Counted from the stretch's first letter, positions 46,215 to 57,154 are shown. The stretch: DNA of 64,000 nucleotides from Dactylis glomerata (GCA_007115705.1 QXEO01000411.1:5123702-5187701), one strand, 5' to 3'. Program-made: numbers and translations. The notes: generated from the letters alone by a model not told the origin.

Positions 46215-47881
46215 TGAAGGGAATATGCCCGAGAGGCAATAATAAAGTGGTTATTATCATATTCCATGTTTATGATAAATGTTTATTTCTCATGCTAGAA
46301 TTGTATTAATCGGAAACATTAATACTTGTGTGATTAATAAACTATAAAGGTTCCTAGTAAAGCCTCTCTTTTATACTAGCTCGTTGATTAACTGATGATC
46401 CAGGTTTCCTGATCATGAACATTGGATGTTGTTAATAACGGGGTCATATCATTAGAAGAATGATATGATGAACACTCACACCCATAGTATGAATAGCAAA
46501 ACGATCAAGTCATCAAGTTCATTGCTATATCAAACTCATACGAAATAGTTCTAATCGTCAGACCATGAGATCATGTTAATCACTGATACCGGAAGAGTGC
46601 TTTGATGATATCAAATGTCACACCATCACAGGGTGATTATAAAGGTTGATTTGGGTATTCTGAAAGTATTAGTTGAGGCTCATGGATCAAGAGTGGAATT
46701 TGTCCGACCCGATGACGGGAAGATATTCTCTGGGCCCTTCTCTGTGATATTGCATTAGAATCGCTTGCAAGCATGTGACTAGGTCACAGGAATGCATTAT
46801 CACGGAACGAGTAAAGAGACTTGTCAGGAACGAGATCGAACTAGGTATGGTTGATACCAAATGATCGGATCTCAGACAAGTAATAATATCGCGAGACAAA
46901 AGGAATTAACTATGTTCGTTACTGGTTCACACGATCACTAGTTCATCGTTGAGTAAGTGGGAGTCATCATGGATTTCCAGATCCCGCTGTTGATTATTGA
47001 TCGGAGAGGAGTCTCGATCATGTCCACGTTATTCACGAACCGTAGGGTGACACACTTAAGGTTCGCCATCGTTTTTGAGTGGATACGATACTCCGATCGA
47101 ATTACAGGACAGCATAAGGGTTGTTTCAGAAAAGCACCGAAACTGTTTCGGGATATCGAAATAACTCAAGGGTGTATTTGTTAATGTTTGTTAATTGAAT
47201 GAATTAACAAATATTAAAGAAATAAAAATGTTTTATTAAATCAATAAGTGTGAATTTTAATTAGCATGAATGTCATGCAAAATTAAAATGGGGGTTACCT
47301 CATGTTGATGAGGGGGTTACCACCATGAAGGAAATAAAGAGGGGGTTACCACCATGAAGAGGAGGAGGGCCTCATTGGCCGGCCACCCCTTGGGGGCTGC
47401 CCCTCCTCCCCTATATATACCCCTCCCTCTCCTCCATGTGACACACTTCTTGATCCTCCCCTCCGTCGCATAGTTGCTGCCCAATTTCCGTCTCTGCTTA
47501 GCGAAGCTCTGCCGGAATTGTAGTTCATAGTTCATACACTTGGAGAAGTGTGTGGTGGAGTGTCCGGCGGATCCCTTCTTCTGCTGCCCCGCTGGACCGA
47601 GGGCGTGGAGAAGTCGACGTCGAGCTATACGTGTGACCGAGCACGGGGGCACTGCCACTTGTGGCGCCGTGTACACGATCTTGTGATCGTCAAGTGAACA
47701 ACTACGTCGACTACGTGCGTCTACATCGACTCTCCATCGTCAATGTTTGTGCGGGAACGTAATCCCCGCTTACGGTCGTCGAGGGTTAGTCTCCGTTGCT
47801 ACCACCTCGTAGAGTATCTTGGCTAGTTTATGTGTTCTTGCGTAAGAATTTTTTTTTGTTTTCTATGCTACGAACCCATCA
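46215..47881 (+). repeat. 3' LTR of Copia element 3
   Basis: This 1,667 bp LTR differs from 30080-31745 only at scattered single bases by eye. The TATA box is near 47412-47420. Confidence 0.92.
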
Positions 47882-48568
47882 CAGCTCCGCGCCCAGCTCG
47901 CGGCCTCGCTGACGAACTTGTCCCGCCCGGCTTGGGCCATCTCCAGCTGGGGTGAAGCCATGGGCGACGTTGCATTCGTTGATCGTGGAGAGGACGCGCC
48001 GACGGGTGTCGTCGACGTCGACCGCTTCCTTGAGGAGGTTGAGGCGCGTCCGCTCCAGATCCTCGGAGGCCTTGACCGGATCCGCAGAGATGTCGAGCGG
48101 AGCGCGCAGGTCCGTGATGGCTGCGTCCAGCACGTCCCGCTCTGGAGGTGGAAGGTCTTGTTCCGGTGGAGGTGGGCGTTCAAGCGGCGGGCGCGCGGAG
48201 CGCGGTAGGCCGCCGCCACCATCCTCCTCCAGGGCCCGCACTTCGACCATGTTGCAAAAGTCGCTGCTTTCGCCGTCGTCGGAGTCTGCGTCACAGAGTG
48301 GGTCAAGCACATCGGTTACCTCTTCCGGGAAGGGCTTGGCGACGTAGAAGCGGTGACTGCCGACGTCGAGGAAGGAGCCGCTGTTGCCGAAGCCATTCTC
48401 GAAGTGGGCCAAGTTGTCGCTGACGCAGTCGAAGGTGCCGAACCTCCAGACGAGGCCGGAGGCGACCTTCTCGCCGGAGAATCCCGGCCGGAACTTGACT
48501 CCGCTCGCCACCGCGCTTTGCCCCACGGTGGGCGCCAACTGTCGTGGGAATTTAGAGACAGTAGCCAT
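47882..48568 (-). pseudogene. Gypsy Gag of element 1, N-terminal part
   Basis: The frame opens with an ATG at 48568 inside the 5' LTR, passes through the last LTR bases and the primer site (RQLAPTVGQ), and continues to the insertion point of Copia element 3. Removing that element rejoins it in frame with 30074 and below. Element 2 has the same arrangement from 33908. Confidence 0.75.
48521..48538 (-). other. Primer binding site, gypsy element 1
   Basis: The minus strand reads TTGGCGCCCACCGTGGGG next to the 5' LTR. This is the usual primer site form of this gypsy group. Confidence 0.88.
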
Positions 48569-49282
48569 GGGGAGGCTTATCGGAGGGGCTCGACGATGGT
48601 GACGATGGGTCCGGCTCAGGATCATGCCAACAGAGACAACTCGGTTTACCCAGGTTCAGGGCCCTCCTGGTTGGAGGTAAACCCCTACTTCCTGCCTGCT
48701 TCGTATTCATTGGATAGTATCGATTATAATGCTCCTCGAGCTGTTCGGGTTAGAGGTGGAAGAAGAAGATCGGATCCCCCCGTGCTAAGGGTCCAGGCCC
48801 CCCTTATATAGATGGGGGCCTGGTTACAGGTTTAGGTAGCGATTCGGCCGACTGCCGGTTCCTCGGCGGCGGCGTCCTTGGCGTGATCCTCCGGCCCTGC
48901 TCTGGCAAAGGCACTTTATAAAGTGCCTTTCCCCTAGGCCGGCATCTGGAGGGCATATCCCTTCTCCTCTGCCTCGGATCCCGTCATGAGGAAGGGTCTT
49001 CGATCTCTCATTGGCTGGACGTGGTCGTGGCGCTCGTCACTCCCGTCCTGCGCCCCTGCCGCTCTTGTCGGGGCCAACCTACTTTTGGCCAGACAACCGT
49101 TGGGAAGCTTTGTCTTCATCGCCCGACTCCGGTTCTCCTCGGTGGAGTCGCTAGCCGGCTGCTGGCGCAGCCGGCCCTTCGGGCGGAGCCGGTCTTCTCG
49201 TGTTGAAGCCGTGGGGGCTCCTGGGACGCCAGCCGGCATATTGCCCGGCCCGTGGTGCGCCCCCTAAGTCATCCCCACGACA
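48540..49282 (-). repeat. 5' LTR of gypsy element 1
   Basis: This 743 bp partner of 21396-22137 carries, on the minus strand, a TATA box near 48805 and the ATG of the gag frame at 48568, inside the LTR. Confidence 0.92.
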
Positions 49283-49287
49283 TTAGT

Positions 49288-49800
49288 AGTGTATTACACT
49301 TTAAGAAATTAGTAGTCACAGAAGCTAAATATGGCTCGTAAAAAAAAGCTAAATTGGCACACGTTTATAAATTTCCTAAAAAAATCACATCAAGTAATGC
49401 TTGTAGTGTATTACACTTTGCACAATAATGGACATCAAGAAATCATGTGTTTTAATTTATTGCGGCGACAGGCATGAAATCACGTTGATATATATATACT
49501 ACAAGGTAATATTTGCGAAATTCTTCCAAATCTCACGAAAAATCACATGAAAATAAGCTGGCGCAGCTGGATCTATCCCACGCTTGTTCCTGCCGCCGAA
49601 TCCCCCTCGGGATCCCACACGCTGGTCACACCAAGTCCCCATGGCCGAATCTCCATCGGGATCCATCACATATTCCACCTGCCGGCCGTGTCTACGACCG
49701 ATAGGGCGACCGCGCGCTCAACTGCCACCACATCGGCCAGACCACCAGATCCTATATGTATGCTAATCATCTATATATTAATCTATAAAGGGGAAAACAT
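49288..49800. other. Remaining part of the B3 gene's first intron
   Basis: AT-rich to 49540, then a mixed stretch with the phrase CGAATC(C/T)CC(A/C)TCGGGATCC.. repeated at about 49597 and 49649. No separate gene is supported. Plus-strand frames here are short and lack structure. Confidence 0.4.
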
Positions 49801-49804
49801 GTAC

Positions 49805-49813
49805 CTGGTTCAT
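49805..49813 (-). CDS. Proposed first coding exon of the B3-domain gene
   Basis: The minus strand reads ATG AAC CAG followed by a GTACAT donor. It is preceded by a C-rich 5' leader (49814-49930) and a TATA-like AATATATG at about 49962-49970. The phase (0) matches the acceptor at 21229, with exon 2 starting GTG GAA ATG. The alternative is a start at the internal ATG in exon 2 (21222). Confidence 0.5.
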
Positions 49814-49961
49814 GGATTGATCTACTGTGTACAGGCCTTGACGTTGAGGATAAACAATGGGACGAGGTGGGAACCGGCGGGAGGAGGTGTTGGGAGGCGG
49901 CGTTGGGAGGCAGAGACGGAGAAGTCAAAATGGATTAGACGCCCAGTCGAGGGTAACCACG

Positions 49962-49971
49962 GCACACATAT
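49962..49971 (-). promoter_or_regulatory. TATA-like box for the B3-domain gene
   Basis: The minus strand reads GCAATATATG about 150 bases before the proposed ATG at 49813. A transcript starting about 30 bases downstream would have a leader of about 120 bases. Inference only. Confidence 0.4.
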
Positions 49972-50194
49972 ATTGCGGCCCCTTTAAATTAGGTAACTAA
50001 TTAATCGTGGGCATACATTATGGGACAATATTATAACTGTTAAAACTAATGGGCTCGGATACAAACAGGCCATTATTTCATAGACCCATACGCATCTATG
50101 TTTTTCCAATTTAACACTGTTATTAGTAATACAATATAACATACATTATTAAGATAAATTACATAAAATCACGGTATTTAGTCCATAATATAGT

Positions 50195-50864
50195 TGTTTA
50201 AATAAGCTCATGAAATATGGGGTGTAATGCGAGTATACCCTATCATATAGCACATTGGTCCAGTAAGATGAACCCATTGTACCATATTTTCCAGCACACT
50301 GGCATGCCACACCTATGTTAACCCATGCATTTACATCAAATATTGGTGTAAATATTGCTCTAATTCAAAAAATGGACATATAGTAGGGATTAAAAGGCAG
50401 AATAACCTCTTAATGGCCATTTCATGTGGTAGATCCCATTGTATTTGAGTGTTGATTAAATAGATTGCAAAATAGTTACCAATATATTCATGGCAAGTAA
50501 ATATGAAAAGATGGGACCATTTCAAAGATGTGGAAAAACTGAAGTTCTCAGAAAAGCCTCCAAAATGTAGCCCAGATGACCCCATTCCTAGACATGTGAT
50601 TTTTTCGATGATCAAGAAATGCCTCCAAATTTTTTATGTGTGTTCTAGGTGTTTAAAGAAGAGTGAGTGCAAAGGGCTTACCTTTTTTAAAATTTATTAG
50701 TTCTTTGGAGCAAATTTCAAAATTTGGTCAACTCAGGGGCATTTTACGACGTAGCGATGATAGTTGGGTACATTGTATCATGTATAGATGCACCCATGGC
50801 ATGACTAACCGTGGGCACACGTGCATGTACATAAAATATCCATGGCCATATGAGATGGTTTAAA
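50195..50864 (+). repeat. Tandem duplicated repeat, unit 1 (~0.67 kb)
   Basis: It starts AATAAGCTCATGAAATATG and runs through CACATTGGTCCAG, GTGGGACCATTTCAAAGATGTGG-type text, and CGACGTAGC. Unit 2 follows directly and repeats the same order. A third, more diverged copy lies at about 57975-58580. The class is unknown and there is no coding frame. Confidence 0.75.
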
Positions 50865-50919
50865 TAAGCTCATGAAATATGTGGTGTAACGCGAGTATAC
50901 CCCTATCATATAACACATT

Positions 50920-51648
50920 TCACTATCAGTAATTATGCAGTCTGGCAGTAAGGATAGTTGGACTTATATTTGGGGTAATGCAAATTTCACTGTCAAAAAG
51001 GCCTATATGGCTCTGATTGGTGTCCAACCTACTCCTGTCCAATTCAATTGGATTTGGAAGTCTTCATGTCAAGCCAGACACAAATTCTTCTTCTGGCTGC
51101 TGCTTCATGACAGACTTAACACCAGAAATCTTCTGGGAAGGAAAAAAATGCTACTTCCTTGCTACAACTGTGCAACCTTGAATTGTAATCTGCAAGAGAC
51201 TTTGATGCATCTGTTCTGGGAGTGTCCTTTTGCACAGAGATGTTGGGATTTTGTCTGTCCCTCGAGAACAAATGGTCTACCTCTCCTTGAGGCTATTTCT
51301 GATATTAAAGACAAGCTCAAAGTTCCATTCTATATGGAAATAATAATTTTATCCTCCTGGGCTATCTGGATAGTCAGAAATGAGAGGATCTTTGAGAATA
51401 AGAGCCCCACCTTCAACACCTGGAAGGCTATTTTCCATCAAGAGCTCAAGCTTCTGAAGTACAGAATAAAAAAGAAGTTTGAGTCTAAATTCTTGTCTTG
51501 GCTTGAATCTTTCATGTAAATATTTTATTTTCTTTGTACATTCTCACTCTAGATAGGACCCTTTGTAAATATTTTGTACAGTTCTCTTCATATAAAAAAA
51601 AATTGCAGTGGGATTCTCTCCCACTGTTCCCCCTTCAAAAATAAATAA
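50920..51648 (+). mobile_element. 5'-truncated LINE insertion
   Basis: The insertion is flanked by a 15-bp target duplication, ATCATATA(A/G)CACATT (50905-50919 and 51649-51663), with one mismatch. It contains only the 3' end of a LINE and an A-rich tail (about 51637-51648). Truncation at the 5' end, an A-rich tail and a long target duplication are classical LINE marks. Confidence 0.9.
50935..51519 (+). CDS. LINE ORF2 C-terminal fragment, RT zinc-binding domain (zf-RVT)
   Basis: The open frame of 194 codons codes KKAYMALIG, then WKSSCQARHKFFFWLLLHDRL, LNTRNLLGRK, CYNC...ETLMHLFWECPFAQRCW, and WAIWIVRNERIFENK. This is the zinc-binding domain at the end of plant L1-type ORF2. The RT and endonuclease are absent because of 5' truncation, so the fragment is not functional. 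Confidence 0.88.
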   Translation: MQSGSKDSWTYIWGNANFTVKKAYMALIGVQPTPVQFNWIWKSSCQARHKFFFWLLLHDRLNTRNLLGRKKMLLPCYNCATLNCNLQETLMHLFWECPFAQRCWDFVCPSRTNGLPLLEAISDIKDKLKVPFYMEIIILSSWAIWIVRNERIFENKSPTFNTWKAIFHQELKLLKYRIKKKFESKFLSWLESFM

Positions 51649-52299
51649 ATCATATAGCACATTGGTCCAGAGCATCAGTAAGATGAACCAATTGTACCAT
51701 ATTTTCCAGCACACTGTCATGCCACACCTATTTTAACCCATTCATTTACATCAAATATTGGTGTAAATAATGCTCTAACTCAAAAAATGGATATATAGTA
51801 GGGATTAAAAGGAAGAATAACCTCTTAATGTCCATTTCATGTGGTAGACCCCATTGTATTTGAGTGTTGATTAAATAGATTACAAAATAGTTACCAATAT
51901 ATTCATGGCAAGTCAATATGAAAAGATGGGACCATTTCAAAGATGTGGAAAAAATAAAGTTCTCAGAAAAGCCTCCAAAATGTAGCCCAGGTGACCCCAT
52001 TCCTAGACATGTGATTTTTTCGATGATCAAGAAATGCCTCCAAATTTTTTATGTGGGTTCTAGGTGTTTAAAGAAGAGTGAGTGCAAAGGGTTTACATTT
52101 TTTTAAGTTTATTATTTTTTCGGAGCAAATGTCAAAATTTGATTAAAGTGATGTAAATTTATAACAAGCGTAGTAGAGATACTCTGGCCCGAAACTGGCT
52201 TGCCTGCCAGAAAACGGCCGAAGCCCAATTCATCACGTCAGGCCACAGCCCAATTGATATCACGCGTGCACGTCCTTAATTAGTGCGATTGGTTACGAT

Positions 52300-52559
52300 G
52301 ATCACGCTTGGTCAAGCACGATCATATTTAGTCGACGCATGTCAACTCCACCTCCACGATACAACCTAGACGACATCTGAGGACGTCCCCTTGACCTAGA
52401 AAATCCATCAGCCGCCGCCACCCCCTCCAGTTCTCCCTTCGCCGCCGCCATCACCTCCAGTTCTCCCTCCGCCGCCGCCAAACCTCCGGTCCCACCTCCT
52501 CGTCCACAACATCTATCGTGGATAGATCTCATCACCAAGCCGGAGTCTCCATCATCCAG
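52300..52559 (+). other. 5' untranslated exon of Ulp1-like copy B
   Basis: A C-rich leader with a repeated GCCGCCGCCA..CCTCCAGTTCTCCCT phrase (about 52410-52480) ends in CCAG/GTTAGT (donor at 52560). The matching acceptor TTGTAG is at 52940, one base before the ATG at 52942. The exon start is a guess. Confidence 0.5.
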
Positions 52560-52941
52560 GTTAGTCCATGCGTAGTTTTTAGGTACTAGTAGGTTGTCCC
52601 ATAGTTCATGTCGCTGTCCTCTCCATCCTGGTGGCGCCGAACGCTGATGTAGGTGAATTAGCCGTAGAAGATCATAGTGAAGAGAAAGGTAGAATGTGAT
52701 CCATGTTTCGGATCGATCCGAGGTAGATTCGGTCAGTGATCATCATAGGATCTAGCACCGCGGCAGTTTTCACCTGAAATTTAATGATTCGTTTTTCTTG
52801 TTTACTTGGAGCACAGTTTTGACTATAATTTTCTCCCATTTGGCTATTTATTGATCTTATGCCATTCTATTGTCTGCTTAGTTTTCGTTTTACTATACCT
52901 TGTTTGGTTTAATTCAGTCTGATCTGACTTTTTTTTGTAGG

Positions 52942-55900
52942 ATGGAATACCCGTGTGGAGAGATATGTTGCGAAGTTGTAAAGTGGTGCAAGCTGATTGC
53001 TGGTTTCAGTAGTGCTCAACGTGAAAAATTTGCTAGTACTCCGCTAGGTTGCATGCTTCAAATACCTAACATTAATGTCCGTTCATTGCTGGTAAAATAT
53101 ATGCTAGAGGTTTATGATCCCGCTTCTAATAAATTCATCATAGAAGAAAGGGTTGGTGAAATATCGGCCAAACCTGTTGATGTTGAATGCTTGCTGGGTT
53201 TAGGGTACGTAGGGTTGTGTGCTACTGATATACTAGAAGAGGAAGAGGATGATGCGAAGGAGCGCATACCTCCTCATTTTCTTAGCAAACGTAGTGGCAA
53301 TCTTAACATAGATGATTTAATAGAAAAAATTATAAGGTTCAAAGCTGTGGACGATGACTTTCTTCGTATGGTCGTTCTTGTTCTTCTTGGGACTATTTTG
53401 GCACCAACGTCTGGCCTGATCATCTCGAAAGGCTATTATGCCTTGGTAGAAGATGTCAACCGAATGATGAAAATCAACTAGAATGAGTTCACACTCAGTT
53501 TCCTCATGAGAAACATCAAGTGTATAAGAAAAGGTAGACTAATTCGGGAATGGCCGAAAGGCAACCTTTTACTTTTGCAGGTAATAATCATGTGTTTTAG
53601 TCTCAATAATTTTAGGTTTGTAGTTTGTTTATGATTCTAATTTTGTTTAATATTTATGTAGTTCCTATATTGGGAGAAAGTGCAGCCCCTGGATGATCCC
53701 ACATTGCCTCCTCGCTTATCTTTGTGCCCACTAATGAGGAATTGGACGGAGGCAAATGCATCAAAGCGGGACACGTACGACGGTGAGAACGTTCGTGGAC
53801 GTGGGAACTTACAGGTAATGCAGTGTGCACTTTGTGTAGAACATTCAACTCATTGCTGCATCAAGTTAATTTTTGCAATTATTCAATTATTTTATTATAA
53901 AACTGTCAGATAGAAGACAATATTACGGAGCAATACAGGCAAGAGAACCCGAAAAAACCTCTAAGTCCTCCAAAAAAGAATGCTAACCTGGTCAAGAGAG
54001 CTGAAGGACCATCTCGAACTACCATGAAGCTTCCCGCAGCACTGGAATTATTGATGGAAATTTTGACGAAGCGGATGGTGGAGCAAGTCAAAAAAGAGAT
54101 TCATACTCTTCCGGACTTATGTTCTGAGGTGATACAAAGACATTTCAATATTTAGTACTTTCAAGGATATTATCATGCAGTTAAATATGTAGTTGATTAT
54201 GTATTTAAAGCACTAGTGTCATATTTGACTAAAATTTGAATTTTTTTGCAGAGAGTTATCGAACGCCTATATAAGCAAGGAGTAGCTTACAAACTGCCTG
54301 CAGCATTTAGTTCTGAAAATAACGAGGATGAACAAGATAGTTACAAAAATGGACCTGACATTGCAATGCCTAAAGAATTCTTTGCTCGGAAAGGTAGTGA
54401 GTCCATTGAAGATCTGTGTTCCAATCAGGATGGGAATGAAGTCCAGAACAAAGGTGAAGATTTTGTATTTGTAGAAGTGAAAAAAGATGCTAATGGAAAT
54501 GGAAATTTCAATACACCTGACAAACAAAATGGGTTAAATGGGACAGAAGAAGGTGCGAAGCCAGTTATCGTGAAAGGTATGAAAATACTCATGGATTCAT
54601 GTACTTATTAATAGTATTTCTACATTCATCATTGAATTTGATTTGAACTAACTATGCATTTTCCAGGAGACGGCACTCCTTCTAATCCCTGGGTCCTTCA
54701 CGATGTCTCAAAGGCTGCCTCATCATCGGAGGTTCTGTTGGAATATTTAGAAGCTTGCAACCCTATGGTAAATGGTGCGAACGAAGATAATGATAGCCGT
54801 TCAGATGGAGGATATAGCTTTGAGAGTTTTGGTACAATGTGTCGGAAAGCCATTGCTAGTGGAAAGCAGGAAAATGTTGTTGGGAAGAGGAAGCGGTCTC
54901 TACCTCTCAAGTTGCGGTCTCGTTATCAGTTTGACAACCCTACCAAACGTTAAGGTCGTTCAAGTGTTAAAAAAGGTATTGGTATTCTACAAATAGTTTT
55001 CTAATCATGTAACTACTCCTACATGTTCATATATATAATAATGTTAATGCTCTTAGTATTGCCTGCAGGTTTGGCATTTATGGAAGAGGAGGAAATGGCG
55101 TAGAATTCAACTAAGTTTACATCGTCGCAAATAGCGGCAGCTATACTATTTATTGAAACTGTAGGAAAGTTGGAGGAACATGCAAAAAAGAAGGCTTACG
55201 AGGGTGCAGCAGGGAACGTTCTGAGCATAAGAAGATGTAAAGTGGTTCTGGACCACCGTTGGCTAACAAATGATGTAAGTGGTACAACTATTTTAGATTT
55301 ATACACATGAAGAACTATATTTGATTCGACGTTGTCAATGTTTTTAGGTAATTGATGCTTACCTAGGAGATTTGGCGCTACGAGTGGGAGGTGATCGCAA
55401 ACTTTGTCCTGCATGGAGTTCTGCTTTCTTAATATGGAAACACCGGGGAGGTGACAAAACAAAACATTCTCCTTTCAACAAAGACCACGAGCTTGCGAGA
55501 AATGGCGCTATACAAAGAGTAATGGATGAGTACTTTGGAAGTGAAAAGGTAAAGTATTTCTACTAATAATCGTCTAAATCATAATAATTCTGTGAGATAA
55601 AGTATGTAGAATATTGTGTAGGCCTACTTCCCGGTTAATATAGACAATGCTCATTGGGCGACAGTTGTCATGCACATTGCGAAGGAGGAATTCCAAGTCC
55701 TAGACTCGCTCTATCCATTAAGCCAGGCACTAGACACTGTCCGTGCATTGGTAATGTCGATAGTCATGTAGCAATTACAACATACGGTTTCATAATGAAC
55801 CTAATGTTTTTTTCAATTTTTTTCAGAGAGCACAGATTGCAGATGACATAAAAGAGGCAAACCATCTTACTCATGGACATTGCCCCGATGTCTCATCTTG

Positions 55901-56306
55901 GCCCATTAATAAGTACAACATGGCTAAACAAACAGATGGGTGAGTACATATGCCTATTTAGAAGTATTACATGCAATGTACTTGATTTGGTTGTACTTGC
56001 CCAACAGACTGACACGTATCTTTACTATTTCTTTCAGCAACTCTTGTGGCTTGTTTGTTCTGCAATGCATGGAACACTGGGACGGTGAGCTTTGGACTGG
56101 CGAGGTTAACCAGGTATGGTTTTTGGTTATTTTAACTATATGTTGTCACTAAATGAATCTATTTGTAACATAGTTACAACATCTTGCAGCGAATAGTCAA
56201 CGATTCCAGGAGGCTAACAGTTGCACAAATCATTCTATCACCCTCAAACATCCTCGATAAAGTCAAGAAGACGGTTCTCAACCTCGCGAAGAAGATGAAT
56301 GCTTGA
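52942..56306 (+). pseudogene. Ulp1-like (C48) cysteine protease family protein, copy B, with three nonsense codons
   Basis: Exons: 52942-53580, 53662-53814, 53910-54128, 54252-54576, 54667-54975, 55069-55274, 55348-55548, 55622-55750, 55827-55939, 56038-56113 and 56190-56306. The linker region has one intron more than copies A and C. The N-terminal region (VDVECLLGLGYVGL, IPPHFLSKRSGNLNIDDLI), acidic linker, and Ulp1 domain are clear. The catalytic set is intact: His (NAHW), Asp (VLDSLYP), Gln (KQTD) and Cys (NSCGLFVLQ). Stops are TAG 53479-53481 (Trp in A-type text), TAA 54951-54953 just before the peptidase, and TAG 55101-55103. The protein is therefore not made as one piece. The family's natural substrate is unknown. 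Confidence 0.78.
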
Positions 56307-56539
56307 CAAACGAATGAAACGATAAGATCTCACACGTCTAGGTTTTAGTCCCGAAGAAGGTTTCCTAGGCATGTGTGCTTCTTAGGATTTGTAATAGTTT
56401 AAGAATATTACATTTGATTATTGTAATGGTTAAACACATATAAGTTCATCAAGTTTCATGGCAAAAAGTTTATGTTCTTTCATATTTTGCTACAGCATTG
56501 CTAAAGTTCTTTACGGCGACCGAGGTTTGCTGCATTTCT

Positions 56540-56612
56540 CTGCCGCGGCAGAGGATTGTCGAATTTTTCCTGCCACTGCAGAGGTTTGCTATTGTTCTCT
56601 GCCGCGGCCCAT
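56540..56612 (+). repeat. CTGCCGCGGCAG-type repeat cluster after copy B
   Basis: Three islands of CTCTGCCGCGGCAGAGG type lie within 75 bases, about 230 bp after the stop. The third has lost symmetry. They are counterparts of those at 12401-12503 and 19685-19830. Confidence 0.6.
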
Positions 56613-56798
56613 GTATGCTGAAGTTCAACATTTCAGTGACACAAACATGGATTACATTGACATAGTGACTCAACTTACTCTCTACAGCACTACACTAACT
56701 CACTCAAGCACTCCACTAACTCACTCATTCTCTAACTGATCATGCATTCCAACGCTAACACACTCAGGACCAAGAACTACACACTAGTCCTTCTTCCC

Positions 56799-57104
56799 CT
56801 AGAAATGTGGCCCATACCTGACCTTCTGAACAATGTTCAGTATGCCCCTCTTCAGCTTCAAGAGCAAAATGGATGCAGTAACCTCCTTCTGAATTTCTGT
56901 AGGCACATAGCTGGGCAGCAACCCTCTGGTATCATATTTGGCTCCTTTACCTAGCTGTTGCATGCCATCCACAGCCTCAAGCTCCTTCCTCTCCAAATTA
57001 GCAAGCCTGCTTGTTGCTGCTGCATCCCTCTCTTGCACGCTCCCAGGCACACTCCTTTTTGAACCTGTGCTCCTTCTTTTCTTGTCACTCCACTGGATGT
57101 CCAT
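56799..57104 (-). CDS. Small hypothetical protein
   Basis: An open minus-strand frame of 101 codons starts MDIQWSDKKRRSTGSKRS. It has a basic N-terminus, a middle helical segment (RDAAATSRLANLERKELEAVDGMQQLG) and a hydrophobic/basic end. A TATA-like ATAAATA lies about 40 bases upstream (57144-57150, minus), followed by a pyrimidine-rich leader. No family is recognised. It lies just downstream of and opposite to copy B, the position held by the GRF gene after copy D. It may be a gene of the same class of neighbours or a chance frame. Confidence 0.4.
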   Translation of the reverse strand: MDIQWSDKKRRSTGSKRSVPGSVQERDAAATSRLANLERKELEAVDGMQQLGKGAKYDTRGLLPSYVPTEIQKEVTASILLLKLKRGILNIVQKVRYGPHF

Positions 57105-57154
57105 GCTCTCAAGTGTGTGAGGAGAAGAGTTGTGTGCTGCCCGTATTTATCACC

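Larger units (their letters stand above)
30080..47881 (+). mobile_element. Copia element 3 (Angela-related), plus strand, decayed interior
   Basis: The element is flanked by CAGCT (30075-30079, 47882-47886). Its LTRs are 30080-31745 and 46215-47881. The primer site is TGGTATCAGAGCC and the purine tract AAGTGGGAGAC. The LTR start (TGAAGGGAATATGCCCGAGAGGCAATAATAAAG) resembles Angela. Its own DNA is 30080-33194 plus 42672-47881, interrupted by gypsy element 2. The interior is a Copia pol so full of stops and shifts that no long frame survives, while the two LTRs remain very similar. Confidence 0.92.
21396..49282 (-). mobile_element. Gypsy element 1 (Tat lineage), minus strand, hosting the nest
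   Basis: The element is flanked by the TTAGT duplication (21391-21395, 49283-49287). Its LTRs are 21396-22137 and 48540-49282. Its own DNA is 21396-30079 plus 47882-49282. The rest is Copia element 3 with element 2 inside. In element orientation it has a 5' LTR, primer site, gag, protease, a direct jump to the post-integrase region, an oppositely oriented multi-exon gene, and the 3' LTR. RT, RNase H and integrase are missing, lost at about 27540-27660. It is the same family as element 2. The Tat assignment comes from the relatedness of element 2, which has two RNase H-like regions. Confidence 0.9.
50865..52135 (+). repeat. Tandem duplicated repeat, unit 2, interrupted by a LINE
   Basis: This is the same sequence as unit 1. 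It is interrupted after 50919 by the LINE and resumes at 51649. It ends near TCGGAGCAAATGTCAAAATTTG at about 52120. Confidence 0.75.

Noticed and set aside
47879..48811. Plus-strand frames over gag and LTR of element 1
   Set aside because: They are complements of the minus-strand Gag N-terminus and of the LTR.
52302..52538. Minus-strand frame rich in Gly/Ala
   Set aside because: It is an artefact of the GCC-repeat leader of Ulp1-like copy B on the plus strand.
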